Assembly: GCF_038502225.1 (NCBI RefSeq)
Contig: NW_027195367.1
Location: 124,001 to 188,000, forward strand
Length of the DNA: 64,000 nt
Direction of reading: 5' to 3'
DNA from: Cherax quadricarinatus
Lineage: Eukaryota > Arthropoda > Malacostraca > Decapoda > Parastacidae
The translations under genes and the position numbers were made by a program. Positions within the stretch are counted from its first letter, which is position 1, and each line of letters starts with the position of its first letter. Below the pieces are notes generated by a model. It was not told the DNA's origin. It did not search any database and saw only the letters and a list, made by a program, of their open reading frames with translations. Positions 1-12,453 of this stretch are shown here, in pieces.

Positions 1-552
1 CCACTGTACTTAACAATTTCAACAAACTTCAAATCGACACCATTGACTTTAGACTCAGCAACATTGACGTACGGCAGTCAGTCAATCCATCATCGTCACG
101 CACAATAAGCCACATATCTATAGCGCTTCCAACAAAATAAACTTTCTTTTATATCAATCAATATTACCCATCATCTCCCACTACATGATAAATTATTACA
201 AACTGGATAGCTAAAACTTCAACTATCCTGTTAATTACAATCTTGTTAACTCATCATCCAAACTGTACTAACATTCGTCCGGGACTACAAATATACACGC
301 AATACTTTTAATCTTTACTAGTAACCTATACAATCATTATAAAAGATATCAAATTATATTCTTACTTTCATTTCTCGCAACCAAAATTAACACATTTACA
401 AAGCACCACATCACAAACTACTATTCATTACTAACGTGACATAATTTACTACTATATCACAAACACCAGTGTCACAACTGACACACAACCCCATTGTAAC
501 ACTGTTATAACACACCTTCTCTCCTGTGTCACATTACACCCTTGTCTCCCTC

Positions 553-556
<4 letters not shown>
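1..556. other. AT-rich sequence, no gene seen
   Basis: No open frame, RNA gene or recognisable repeat family was found here. The sequence is A/T- and C-rich on this strand and looks like ordinary intergenic or unidentified old repeat sequence. Confidence 0.4.

Positions 557-619
<63 letters not shown>
557..619. repeat. (CA)n microsatellite
   Basis: About 31 perfect CA dinucleotides. The short His-Thr open frame running through it is a by-product of the repeat and is not a gene. Confidence 0.97.
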
Positions 620-621
<2 letters not shown>

Positions 622-2480
622 CCTACCTTCGCTACCGTGTCCACGCAACATTCTTATCTCCATGTTATAACAAACACTTCGCATGTGTCCACACAACAAC
701 TTGCATTGTCAAACACTAACAAACGCCGTTCTTGGCGCCAGCTGACAACGTCCAGTTGCTGCCATCACCAAACTCCATAACCAATCAGTTAGTCACTCAG
801 CAAGAAACTAAATTATTCAGTGCCATCAGTAAAATTCCAATCATTCCCAGAATCAAACCAACTAAATCCAATCACTACCATCAGCAAACAGTCTATGTTC
901 CCAACAGAAAACTTTCCTTGTCAACACGAGACGTTACCACCAAATTCAAGCCGTCAATTCATACTAAACTCACATTATGTATGACATCTTAACTCTCGGT
1001 GACCTTTACACAACACACTTTTTAAAATACACTGAATGTGGCCATCAGACTAGGTGAAATGTGGTAAACAAAGACACTCAATGAGGTTGCTTCACCAGCC
1101 TCGACATCAACTAAAATGACGTCACACTGGGTCGTGCTGTGTGTCTGCCTGCCAGCAACACCCAAGTAATCAGTCAGTCAGTCAACCACTTGCCCAATTG
1201 TCTCTTTTCTGCTTACCTATTATATTCAAGAACAAGCGCTAAACCACAAGGGCTATACAGCGCATCAAGGCACGAAGGAAGCGTGGATATCAGGTGCCAA
1301 AAAGGAGTAGAATTCTGCTTTCGTAAGTTATTATCTTAAGGGCCATGAAATCATCACCACCAAATGTAGACTTTTCAGTCATTATATACTACAATGGTAC
1401 AAAATTAATAAATTCAAGAATAATTCCCTCAAAACTTGTGAAAATTTGTGTGGACTGCCTCCAAGTGAGTCACCTACCCTGGCAAGCTCTGTTGACACCG
1501 AGCTCTGAGGTGGGTACCTCAGCCTCACAAGTGGCTTATAGGACAGATTTTCATAAATGACTGATGTTGCAAGAAACTCGCCTGCATGCACGTATAAAGG
1601 ACTAACTTACTTGGTGTTGCAGCATATATCCTGATCTTCAACTTCCCTAAGCTTAGCCTTAGCCCCTTTGGACTTCCCCTCAGAAACCACGTGCAACCGG
1701 GAGCCTTAATTCCTGCAATATTCAATCGTTATTAGTGTCCTGCCTGCACCTCAGAAATTCCTATATCCAAGGGGGTGTGTATCCCCTAGTACAACTATGC
1801 AGACATGGACACTAGCTTCTAGGTAGACAAGAGACACTGGTATGTACTGGGCATGCACTGCCAGCTGCATACAGGCCCACAGATAAATTCACTCACAATT
1901 TTTCCCAGACACTGGCCAGAAATCCTAAGAGAAAGTGGAGGTTTTGTCTTACTGTATGGGCCTGACGGAGGAGGTCATCTATGGTACATTGAGGTGCCTC
2001 TACCAATTTCCCCAGGTCTCAAATGTGAAGACACGTAGGGGGCGCCGTCTGCTGAACACGGCACGTGTTGTCCAGATGATGTCTGGTCTAAGAAGGACGA
2101 GCTGATCCCTTCCAGACCCGCGCCTCGTCATTCAAACTAGGGCTGCCAGTTCTCCCTAGCTAACTTAACCTAGTGTTTGCCTACATTATCGGCCTATTAC
2201 TACCTATGTTAAGGTCTTAGGTCTACATTATTATTATCTACAGTTGCCTCAATAATCCTAATATTAGTGTACTAACAGTAAACTACCTACTTCTTCCCTG
2301 AAGGGTAAATCTATAAATTAATAAATGCCTACCATCCACGCCAACTCAGGAGAGAACGCTTTTGTTTGGGTTGGGTGTAAGGGCCACCCAGGTCAGCCGT
2401 TCCATTACAGCCATGCTGGGACCCCTTTCTATGCCGTATCTGTCCTGTGGAACTTTAGGGACCAAATAAATTTCCACAAA
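620..2480. other. Unassigned sequence, no gene seen
   Basis: Only short open frames on both strands, none resembling a known protein. One fragment of an I-element tail (1231-1300) is the only piece I can assign. Confidence 0.4.
1231..1300 (-). mobile_element. Old fragment of I-clade LINE 3' tail
   Basis: The stretch around 1235-1262 closely matches the 3' terminal block of the 8.33-15.1 kb I-clade element (AGCGCTAA.CCACAAGGGC), and weaker similarity continues through GAAGGAAGCG. It is in the same orientation as that element. No clean TSD was seen, so this is an older, 5'-truncated copy. Confidence 0.65.
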
Positions 2481-3889
2481 ACTATTTTCTTATATTTTAT
2501 TTAAAAACGATGTACAATACATCAGGTACACAAAATCACAACTCCACAAGTAATACAAAAATCTTCACTATACAATCCATTACGTAAATACATATATATT
2601 TATGACATGGATTCAATTCCAAATTCCTAACACTACCACAATCGTTATTAAAACCCATATGGGTATCGGCCATAAGGTCGAATGTGAAATAACTTCGACT
2701 CGCTCAACCCCCCCCCCCCCCGCCCCCCATCGAAATACTATTCCTCTTCACACCATACACATAATTACCTTATCACTTATCCAGTGAAAACTTTAATTAC
2801 CAGTACATTAACAACCTTTTGAACTCAATCTATATATTCCAGTATGCAAACTTTACTGGTATAGAACCCATGTGCCAATGTTACAATATAGGTATAAAAT
2901 TTACATCAATCAAAAACCACCACCAATCTAATTTTATTCGTTCATAGACCTTTTTTTTTGGTGTGTGTGTGTTTGTTACTGGAGCCAAAATGCAAAAAAA
3001 AAAAAAAATAGTACAAACCAAAACAGTACACCCTAACAATTAACATAAGCCATTTTACACAACTAAAATGTATGAACACACACATCATGATAAAACACCT
3101 GTCACCCCGACCAACCAACCCGCCACATGACTTCCAAATCAGTTATGAACCCACATGTTCATATGACAAAAGAACTGTAAATTGCAAGACCTTGGCGTCC
3201 GCATACCTAAATTGTATACCCTTGTCAGGTAGTCCAACTTGAAAGGTATAAATGATAACGAGTAAAACAACTCATTTGACCAGCATAGACTATATACATT
3301 CAAAAGTGATAAAATTATATGTAATAAACCCCTCGTGACAGAGCTAAATATTACTCCGCAAAAGTGTGCAAGACGATACCCTGGAAAAAGGTTAAAAAAT
3401 GACAAAATAAGACACGCACGTCCCCCGTCCCCCCCCCCCCCCTTCTTTCATGTAGTGACATAATACGAGAAATCCCTAGATATAAGTACTTAACATAATA
3501 CAATCTTAGTTACCTCCAACATTGCATCTTCCAGCAGAAAAATTAACGACAAACCTCATTGGGTGGTCGTTTTACAAAAGAATAAATATAAGACAATATT
3601 TCTATCACACACCAATTACAATACTTAAAATAATCCCCTAAAAATGAAATTATTCACTATACTATTACTGCTGATATCAGCACGACGTCTGTGTACATCA
3701 CAGAACAATACCTAACAAGACCCCGGGAAAGATCTAACAGAATTCACCACATCACAAAAAAACTTCAGCAAAATAAGAGTCACAATCCCGGCCATAGACA
3801 GGAACTAGTCCAGTTTCACAAAAGGAAAACCATATGCCAAAATATTGTTTTCTGTCTTGTTCAGATGTAATAACCACACTTAAAACAAA

Positions 3890-4237
3890 TCAACATCTCA
3901 GTCGCACAACGCCATCACATCTATACACTCTCAAGCGCACGAGTCCAACCCCTCGCTGCCTTACCCGCCTCAGTTGCAGTAACCGCTGTACTGTAAGACT
4001 CCTATAGCTTGCAGGGAAAACAGTACCCCACCTCCCACCATAAAGGAGTCTATTCCTACAAGATGTTCTATAAATACCCACTGCAATCACAACCCTAACT
4101 GCTCCCTCGGTTTCCCTCATACCCCATGAGATATACAGGAAATCAGCCACCACGTACAGTATTGCTTTTCTTACCTCCTTTGACACTCCTCTAACTTCCA
4201 AGGTTAAGACACCGTACAGTTGAGATACTTCCCCCAC
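3890..4237 (-). pseudogene. C-terminal domain of LINE family A ORF2 (fragment)
   Basis: A 115-residue open frame whose first ~75 residues align by eye with the C-terminus of the frame at 63343-63990. Shared landmarks are a V-ADFLYISWGMR-like block (VDYIYVLWGMR in the other copy), YRTSCRNR against YRTLCRNR, and SYRSLTVQRLL against GYRGLTIGNLL. This is the tail of a LINE ORF2, downstream of the zinc-binding motif, and not an independent gene. The last ~35 residues read through into the 3' UTR. Confidence 0.7.
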
Positions 4238-4451
4238 TAAAAAATACTGAAACCCTCCTCAACCACGTACAAACCTCTTCCAATGTTTCACAAAAAAAAA
4301 AAAAATCTAAACCGCAACGTAAACAATTCGCCTCCCTTACCAAACCCGTCCTCCTTAAAATCCATTTTTATGCTAAAATTCCCACGATAAATCTGTACAA
4401 TAATTCGCAAACCCTCGATGCCAACTTGAGCTTACAAAAACCCTCCCATAT

Positions 4452-4851
4452 TTCCACCCAATTATTTTTTTTATTATTATCACACTGGCCGATTCCCACC
4501 AAGGCAGGGTGGCCCGAAAAAGAAAAACTTTCACCGTCATTCACTCCATCACTGTCTTGCCAGAAGGGTGCTTTACACTACAGTTTTTAAACTGCAACAT
4601 TAACACTCCTCCTTCAGAGTGCAGGCACTGTACTTCCCATCTCCAGGACTCAAGTCTGGCCTGCCGGTTTCCCTGAACCCCTTCATAAATGTTACTTTGC
4701 TCACACTCCAACAGCACGTCAAGTATTAAAAACCATTCGTCTCCATTCACTCCTATCAAACATGCTCACGCACGCCTGCTGGAAGTCCAAGCCCCTCGCA
4801 CACAAAACCTCCTTTACCCCCTCCCTCCAACCTTTCCCTTCCACCCAATTA
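4452..4851 (-). mobile_element. 5'-truncated RTE-like LINE insertion with 13-bp TSD
   Basis: The insertion itself is 4465-4838 (374 bp) and is flanked by identical copies of TTCCACCCAATTA at 4452-4464 and 4839-4851. The insert corresponds to the last part of ORF2 (residues near ECEQSNIYEGVQGNRQ) and the 3' UTR of the RTE-like family whose best copy is at 49738-50850, here in minus orientation with a short TTATTATTA-type 3' tail at 4465-4480. The precise TSD and terminal tail are the signature of target-primed reverse transcription. Removing insert and one TSD rejoins LINE family A. Confidence 0.92.
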
Positions 4852-5002
4852 TACAACATAAATACACAGACACCCCCTGTATAATTTCCCTATGGCAACA
4901 TATCCACACCATCTGCCACGCCCTGATCCTTTCAACATTTTTCAACTTCAACAACAAACGCAACATGTCCTTGCACTATTAATCCTCTGCCACTCCACCA
5001 TT

Positions 5003-5169
<167 letters not shown>

Positions 5170-5638
5170 ATTACCCGACCCACTCGGCTCCCCTCTCCCC
5201 GCCCTCCCTAACGAACCGCTGCTTTACACATAGGGCCTTCACCCTTGACCCCAATGCCAAGAGACCTAAACCCCTAAGACGTACGTGTGTCATGACAAAC
5301 CTCCCTACTCAACCAAGCTCTCCCGTAACCCCAAACATAAGACCCTTCTCTGCAACTCCTCAATATCCATGTCCTGTAATGGGTATACCTCACCCACTCC
5401 CCATACCTTACTGTAATCAAGAGAGTTAACCACTACTGCCTTCTGTTGCAAGGAGACATCCCCACCTCTTAATCCTCAGAGATGGTCTAAAGCCTTTTTT
5501 AACACCAATTCAAAATTTACCCTTCAACCCTCCCTCTCTTCTGCTATGTACACGATCCCACATATTTTAAGTTGCTCCACGACTGACCACCCATACCTTT
5601 TCCCCCCCCCACACCCACGTACCCACCTCAAATAATTT

Positions 5639-5896
5639 TTATTTCGACCTGTTGATGCACATACCAGTCACTGCCCAAAAAAGCTCAACAACCCCCCTAC
5701 CCACAATCTGCAATTCCTCCTCCTCCTCCTCTTTTAACAAAACCGTGATATCGTCCACGTAACCGACTACACTCGCTGCATGGTTACTACCCAGTACCCC
5801 ACACCCAAAACCACCATCCACCAGTTCATAAATTGGATTTTGCACACAGGAAAAAAAACAGCTGAGACAAAGGCCCCCCCTTGCCTCAAACCACAT
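5639..5896 (-). pseudogene. Reverse transcriptase fragment with YVDD (LINE family A)
   Basis: The frame contains GYVDDITVLLKE, the catalytic Tyr-x-Asp-Asp turn of reverse transcriptases, followed by a Glu-rich stretch and VELFWAVTGMCINRSK, which resembles the 'lkiN..Ks' RT segment that follows the catalytic motif. Upstream on the minus strand lies the endonuclease fragment and downstream the C-terminal domain, the order expected of a LINE ORF2. Confidence 0.75.
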
Positions 5897-6522
5897 TCCA
5901 TATGTGTACAGGCTGCCCTAACTTACCATTCACCTGTACTCGTACCATTGCTGAGGCATACAAACTGTCAACCCATCATACTATCCCCTCCCCAAAACGC
6001 TGCCTTAATAAATACATGTCAACACTCAAACATTTTCCCAGTAAAACCCAAGGGCACCCCCCCTTGACACCCCCAAAAACTCCCTAACACACCAATGTCC
6101 TTCCCTCATGCTCCTACCTGGTATGCCCAGCTGTCCCCTATGAACAATTCCATAACTTATCTCATCCTGTTACCTACGACTTTTGCAAATATTTTTGTCT
6201 GAACACATAAGAGATATAGCCCTATATGCACTCAGACCCCTCCCCTCCATGAGCATGTAATTCAATACCTCAACTAACCATTCCTTAATGCTTCCCCAAT
6301 GCGTCCTATAAAATTCATTCAATATGCCATCTACACCTGGTGCTTTCCCTCTACTCGTCCTAAATATCGCCTCCTCAACCTACTCCAGACAAATCCTGCC
6401 TTCTAGTACCCTCCAATCCCTTTCACATATAAACTTTCTGAAACTCCCCCATCAGACCACCCTCATGGACCCCCCTCCTCTCCACCAGAGCTTTTCCTCA
6501 AACCAAACATCAGTATAAAATC

Positions 6523-7056
6523 TCATGCTGTCCATATTAAAGAGTAACTGACCGGGCAGGTATCCACCCAAACCCGTGCATACTTCCAAACGCAAGAGGA
6601 ATATTGCCTGTTGTCTAACCCAAAATTTCCACAGGACATAACCCATAGCACCTCTTCCATGCCCACTGATTCTAACCGCACTGAAATGCTCCTTGTGAAT
6701 TTCGGCAAGTCCATTGCAAACATGTTCAATGTCTTCGTACCTACTACTTCCGCCCAAAAATAATAATAGTTCAGTTGCCCCTCCAAATCGTTTTGTAACC
6801 CATACCTCCACCTCGCCTCCTCCTTACCCCAATTCCTATAATAACTCTCTATCCCAGGTCTGGCGTGCATTTCCCACCATTCCAACAAACGTTCACCTTC
6901 CCTCCACATTTCCCAAAGATCCTTCCACCAATCCTGAAAAGTGCACTCATTCCCCTCCAAAAGCCACACGTTCACTTTCCAATAACCGGGATAAATTCGT
7001 ATCATTCCATCAAAGTCCAAATCCGCTAGCACTGCACGGTAGTCTGAAAACCCCAC
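6523..7056 (-). pseudogene. Endonuclease C-terminus and linker (LINE family A)
   Basis: A 177-residue frame beginning GFSDYRAVLADLDFDG, matching the SDHxxV motif that ends apurinic-like LINE endonucleases (His replaced by Tyr here). It is followed by YWKVNVWLLEG and a Trp/Glu-rich linker typical of the segment between endonuclease and RT. It reads out of frame before the RT block, so the gene is dead. The Tyr for His change would by itself be expected to cripple the nuclease. Confidence 0.65.
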
Positions 7057-7164
7057 ATTAAAGGTCTGTACGCACCCAACTCAAATTCCCTGCGTTACAC
7101 AAGTTCTATCCAGACAGGCCACATAGCCTCTGCAGACCAACGTGTGCTCCATCCCCCGCCACAT

Positions 7165-7590
7165 GTGTGGTGTGAATATAATACAAACAATTCATAGTTT
7201 GCAAGTTAGTTAACAGCAAGTGCAGGATTGCTAAAACGCTTGTCCACAGGGCTCAAAAAGAGTTGTTGACATGGTTTGGACATGAGAGAATGAAACAAAA
7301 CTGACTTCTACAGTCTATAAATCTGTAGTGGAGGGAAAACGAGGTACGAGTCACCCTAGGAAAGGATAGAGGGACAGTATAAAGGCAGTTGTGTGTGCAA
7401 GGGGCTTGGACTTCCAGCAAGCATTCGTGACCATATTTGATACAAGTGAATGGAGACAGATGTGCTGTTACAGCATGAGCAAACTAACATTTACAAAAGG
7501 ATTCAGGGAAACTGGCAGACTAGACTCAAGTCTGGCAGATGGCAAGTACAGTGTGTGCACTCTAAAGGAGGGGTGTTAGGGGAGGGACGA
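7165..7590 (+). mobile_element. Degenerate RTE-like LINE fragment
   Basis: Nucleotide similarity by eye to the ORF2 3' end at 50270-50710: the run passes through a 'leucine-Trp-Phe-Gly-His' encoding block near 7262-7290, GGGGCTTGGACTTCCAGCA at 7401, GAATGGAGACAGATG at 7448 and the AACATTTACA / GGAAACTGGCAG blocks. Several frameshifts are present. No TSD found. Confidence 0.75.
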
Positions 7591-8317
7591 GTAAAATCAA
7601 TTTTTTTTGGGGGGGGGGAGAGTCCTATTTCAATGAGATTTTGACAGTGCATTAAACAGCATAAAAAAACATATAACCTGTGTTTGTTTTGACTATTACC
7701 CTTCAAGTTAGGTAAAAAAAACAAAGTATGCGCAATTTCATGGGTCCTAACACTTTCCTCTTTCTAATAAATTCTGAAAATGTACAATATTCTAGTTAAC
7801 TTCAGATGAAACAAAGGCTAGATTAACAACAACCCAGGACAGTTTACCAACAATATCAGTACATTCCATAAAAAAAATAATGTTCAAGTTGTTCTTTCTT
7901 GGAGGTAAGAGGAAAAATTCATTAACAAAAAAATCTTCACAATATTGCAAATCCTCTCAGGTTGTTTGTAGAACCATCATTCCTCAATAACATCTGAAAA
8001 AAAGGTCATGATAATCCAATGAATACTTACCACACAAGATGAATTACAATGTCAATAATTTATTACCCATTTTTTTTTTTTTTTACTCTAAGCAAGTGGC
8101 ACACCAATTTACAGCCTGCCAGCTACTAACAGACTCACTCTATGTCTGTCTGTCTGTCTGTTATCCACACACAAGTTGCCATGTACAATATTTACAATGA
8201 AATAATCATAAAAATCGTAATTTTGGGAAGAACAAACAAAAAATTTATATTTGTGAACGTGTATTTTTGTTGACAGCAAAAACAAAAAAAAACACATTTA
8301 ATGAAAAACATACTTAG
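7591..8317. other. Unassigned AT-rich sequence
   Basis: No gene or repeat family recognised. It contains short poly(G), poly(T) and TCTG runs. Confidence 0.4.
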
Positions 8318-8327
8318 AAATATCATA

Positions 8328-8329
<2 letters not shown>

Positions 8330-8380
<51 letters not shown>
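8330..8380 (-). repeat. (TTA)n, the 3' TAA tail of the I-clade LINE
   Basis: About 17 trinucleotides directly between the TSD and the element's terminal block. On the element's own strand this is (TAA)n, the type of 3' end known for I-clade elements. Confidence 0.9.
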
Positions 8381-8382
<2 letters not shown>

Positions 8383-8560
8383 ATAAAAAAGAAGCGCTAA
8401 GCCACAAGGGCTATACAGCGCTGCAGGGTAGGGAAGGAAGCGAGGGTACTGGGCAGCAGAAGGGAGGAGGGATGATCAGTAGGTTACAGAAAACAGCGGA
8501 GTAGGGGATAGCACGAGGATAGAGGGTAGCAAGAGATTGAGGTAGAAAGGGCTGAAGGTA

Positions 8561-11500
8561 TCAGAATTTATGAAGTAAGTCAGTTGTTGTCAAAAAGCCA
8601 ATGAGAGTGTCCGGATGAAAGGTGCGTCCATCAGCGAGAAGGGAAGGTAAAGAGAGAGCAGCGGAGCAAAGACGACGACGGAGGTAAATTCCGTGTGCTC
8701 GTTGATAAAGTGGGCAGTCCAACAGAATGTGGCTGACTGATAATGGAGCCTGGCAATTCTCACAGAGGAGCAGGGCGCTTCTCCATGAGATATCCATGAG
8801 CAAGACAAGTATGGCCAATGCGAAGACGGGAGAGAGTAGTCTCCCAACCTCGACACTGGTGATAAGAAGACAGCCAGTAACCTATACTCATTTTAATAGA
8901 TAGAAGTTTGTTACTTAGCATAGTAGACCAACGTTGTTGCCAACGGATGTGAAGGTGGGAAGATATTGCAGCAAAATAGTCCATAAATGGAATACCTCTA
9001 TAAGAAACTGGTAGGTCATGTACTGCTGACCGCGCAGCAGTGTCTGCTGTCCATTGCCCTGTACGTCAACATGACCAGAAACCCAACAAAAAACAATATC
9101 TTTATGCTTGGTAAAGATGCGGCGTAGCCAAAGTTGGATACGGAGGACTAAGGGGTGAGGTGTATCAAATTTCTGTATAGCCTGTAAAGCACTAAGGGAG
9201 TCAGAGACAACCACAAATGATGACACAGGCATAGATGAAATACGGATAAGTGCTGTAAGGATGGCATAAAATTCAGCAGTAAAAATACTAGCCGAAGATA
9301 GTAAATGCCCTTGTACGACACTGTCCGGAAACACTGCTGCGAATCCTACGCCGTCAGAAGACTTAGAACCATCTGTGTACACAGCAATGGCATGAGAATG
9401 AGAGTGAAAGTGGTCAAGAAAGAGAGAGCGGGAAGCGACCGTAGACAGTTGGGCTTTCGAGCAAGGGAGAGAGAAAGAACAGACTCGAACAGCTGGAACT
9501 TCCCAGGGGGGTAGGGAAAAGTGAGATGCTACATGAACTTAGAAAGGTGGTAATTGAAGAGAAAACAAGAGCGAATGTAGGCGAAGAGAGAAGGGATGGA
9601 GTAAACGGGGGCGGCGAACAAATAGAGAATGTCTACTAATATCAGTGACCATTCTATAAATGGAAGGATTGCAGAGATCATGAGAGCGTACATATTAGCG
9701 AAGGCAATGGACATCACAGTGATCGGATAAGGATGGAACGTTCGCTTCTACAGAGAGGCTCTTAACAGGGGAAGAGCGAAAAGCACCAAGGCATAAACAT
9801 AATCCTTGGTGATGAATGGGGTTAAGGCTAGAGAGAGTAGCAGGAGATGCCGCTGAATAGATCTGGTCACCATAATCAAGTTTCGATAAAATGAGGGTGG
9901 AATGTAGGCGAAGGAGGGTTCGACGATCAGCTCCCCATGAAAGATGAGCAAGGGTTTTAAGAAGGTTCAGCCGGCTGTGGCAAGTTGCCTTCAGAGAGGT
10001 AATGTGAGGTTTCCAGGATAACCTACGGTCAAAGAGAAGGCCCAGAAACTTGACTGTATTACGTTCAGGGATACGGGAGCCATAGAGGTACAAAGGATGA
10101 TCAAAGATGACAGAGCGTCTAGTGAAAGTAATTTGGTGGGTTTTAGTGCTGGAAAATTTAAACCCATGTGTGGTGGCCCAATTGGAAACACGGTCGACCG
10201 CATGCTGGAGAGAAACTGTAATGAGGTGACAGTCAGCGCCTGCACAGGCAATAGCGAAGTCATCAACATAGAGTGATGACCAAATATTTGATGGAAGACT
10301 AGAGGCCAAATCATTAATAGCAAGGAGAAAAAGTGTTGTGCTCAGAACACATCCCTGGGGGACACCTTCAGCTTGGATAAAGTCTGGGGAGAGCACATTA
10401 TTAACCCGAACACGGAAATGTCTATCGGTTAAAAAGTTCTTAAGGAAGGATGGTAGATTGCCTCGGAGGCCTAAGGAGTGGGCTTGGGCCAAAATATTAT
10501 ACCTCCAAGTTGTGTCATATGCCTTCTCAAGGTCAAAAAATATGGCAATAACTGAGTGGTTATTTGCAAAGGCATTACGAACATACGTATCCAAGCATAG
10601 TAAGGGGTCTATGGTAGAACGTCCCTTACGAAAGCCATATTGATGAGTGGAGAGACTGTTGTGTGTCTCTAAATACCACACTAAACGTCTATTTACCAGG
10701 CGTTCCATCACTTTGCAAACTGCACTGGTAAGAGCAATGGGACGATAGTGGGAGGCTTCATGTCCCGTAGTGCCTGGTTTGCGGAAAGGGAGAACAATGG
10801 CAGATTTCCACAGCTGTGGAAGAACTCCTTGTGACCAAATAAGATTGAAAAGGCATAATAGGACTGCAAGGGCTGACTGATGTAAATGTTGTAGCATACG
10901 AATATGAATGATGTCGGGCCCAGCTGCCGATGATCGGCAAGCTGAGAGTGTTGCCTCCAGTTCATGAAGTGTAAAAGGCACATTATACTGTTCTTCTCTG
11001 AGAGAAGAAAAGTCCAAGGGTGCTAACTCTCTGGCAGACTTCGAGGAAAGAAACGAGGGGCATAGATGGAGCCCCTGAGAAATATGGACCAGATGATTGC
11101 CAATTTCATTGGCAACATCTAGTGGGTTTGCTATATCAACACAGGCAACCCGCAGAACAGGAGCCGGGTCAGGAGAATATTTACCACTCAGTTTTTGTAC
11201 TTCTTTTCCAGACTGCACTCAGAGGAAGCAGAGGTGATGGTGGAGACAATCTCGCCAGCAAGTGCGTTTAGCGTCATGGATGACACGGCGAGCGATCACA
11301 CGCTTCTGCTTAAAATCAAGAAGTCTCTCCGTGGTTCTATTGTACCGGTACCTGTCCCATGCAGCGCGTTTCAAACGTACTGCACGAGCACAAGCAGGAG
11401 ACCACCAAGGCACGCATTTCTGAGAATGCCTGCCCGAAGTTTGGGGTATAGAATGAGAAGCTGCAGTTAAAACGGAGGATGAGAAGAGGTGTAAAAGCCC

Positions 11501-12409
11501 ATCAATGGAGGACGAAGAAGGAACCTCACTAAAAACAGTTAGTTGTGAGTAAAGGTTCCAATTTGCCTGATCAAATTGCCAGCGTGGGATACGAAGAGGT
11601 GGTGAATATAAAGGGGAAGTAAGAATGATTGGGAAATGATCACTGTCATGTAAATCCGGGAGAACAGACCAGGTGAAGTCTAATATACCTAGTTGGACGA
11701 ATCTTATTGTGGCTAGCTGGTCTAGTGGCTAACGCAACAGGCTGGAGTTTTTAGACTCTCTGACCGTGGGTTCAATCCAGGCCGGGGTATGGTTTGTTTG
11801 CAATCATGTCATTACGATTTCGTGAGTCATGAAGTCTAATGCGGCGGAGGAAGACCAGACAGAGATCGATGCAAGAGAGGGTGCGAGCCCGAGGATCAAA
11901 ATGGGTGTGAGTACCTGTATTTAAAACATGGAGGGGATGGGTGGCAAGAAAAGCCTCTAACTGAATGCCACGGGAATCACAGTGAGACCCCCCAGAGGAA
12001 ATGACTTGGCAATTTTAATGCCCATAACAGAATCGGTGGTGGTAATGATGAAACAAGAAAGGCAATATCCGGAATAGATACTGCCCAAGAAGGAGAGAGA
12101 GATAAAGAACAGAGCGTATACCACCTATGCAAGTGGATACAGGCTGCTGCGTAATGCAGTGAAGTACGAACAAATAGCTGATGGTATGGAATATCAGTGC
12201 GTAGAAGAAGGGCACTTTCATTAAAGGTCCCATCAGGAAAAGGATCTGAAGAATACAATAAATTATAGTCTGAGATGGGAGAGATAATGGCAGAGTGTAA
12301 TTTTGGTTCCTGTAAGCAAACACCAACAGGGAAAAGACTGGGAGAGTAACATCTGAAGCTCACTCCGATTACCCCTGAGGCCGCCTATATCCCACTGTAA
12401 ATAGGCCAT
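8561..12409 (-). pseudogene. I-clade LINE ORF2: EN, RT, RNase H, zinc motif
   Basis: Start taken at the ATG ending at 12409, just after ORF1. Endonuclease: WDIGGLRGNRSELQ then VCLQEPKL (12400-11977), the 'W.irGL' and 'cLQEt' motifs. SINE insertion and frameshifts follow. RT: open 11218-9695 (507 codons) with AAGPD, YRPIALTS, GFRKGRST, DLEKAYDTTW, EGVPQGCVLS and the catalytic YVDD at residues 317-320. RNase H: 9382-8915 with YTDGS, AEFYAI, SDSLSA and WVSGHVDVQGN, which supply the Asp-Glu-Asp-Asp residues, although the frame drifts after this. C-terminus: CENC then HILLDC (about 8770-8720), a CxxC..H..C motif. The product would nick target DNA and copy the element RNA. It cannot be made from this copy because of the frameshifts and the SINE. 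Confidence 0.88.
11674..11840 (+). mobile_element. tRNA-derived SINE inside the I-clade LINE, 11-bp TSD
   Basis: The insert is 11685-11829 (145 bp). TGAAGTCTAAT occurs at 11674-11684 and 11830-11840. The head has RNA polymerase III-type boxes: an A-box-like GGTCTAGTGGCTAACGCA (about 11719-11736) and a B box GGTTCAATCC (about 11769-11778), spaced as in a tRNA. The tail ends in GATTTCGTGAGTCA. It is in the opposite orientation to the host LINE. The tRNA-like part is not a functional tRNA gene: stems are incomplete and it sits in a TSD-flanked insert. Confidence 0.9.
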
Positions 12410-12453
12410 GATTGGCAATGATAAAGATACTTGAAATCCGCAGGTAAGGGTTC

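Noticed and set aside
9304..9514. Plus-strand short frame opposite the I-clade RNase H
   Set aside because: The antisense of a convincing RNase H motif set; no family resemblance of its own.
11705..11785. A possible tRNA gene on the plus strand
   Set aside because: It has A- and B-box-like segments, but lies in a TSD-flanked 145-bp insert and lacks a closed acceptor stem. It is a SINE.
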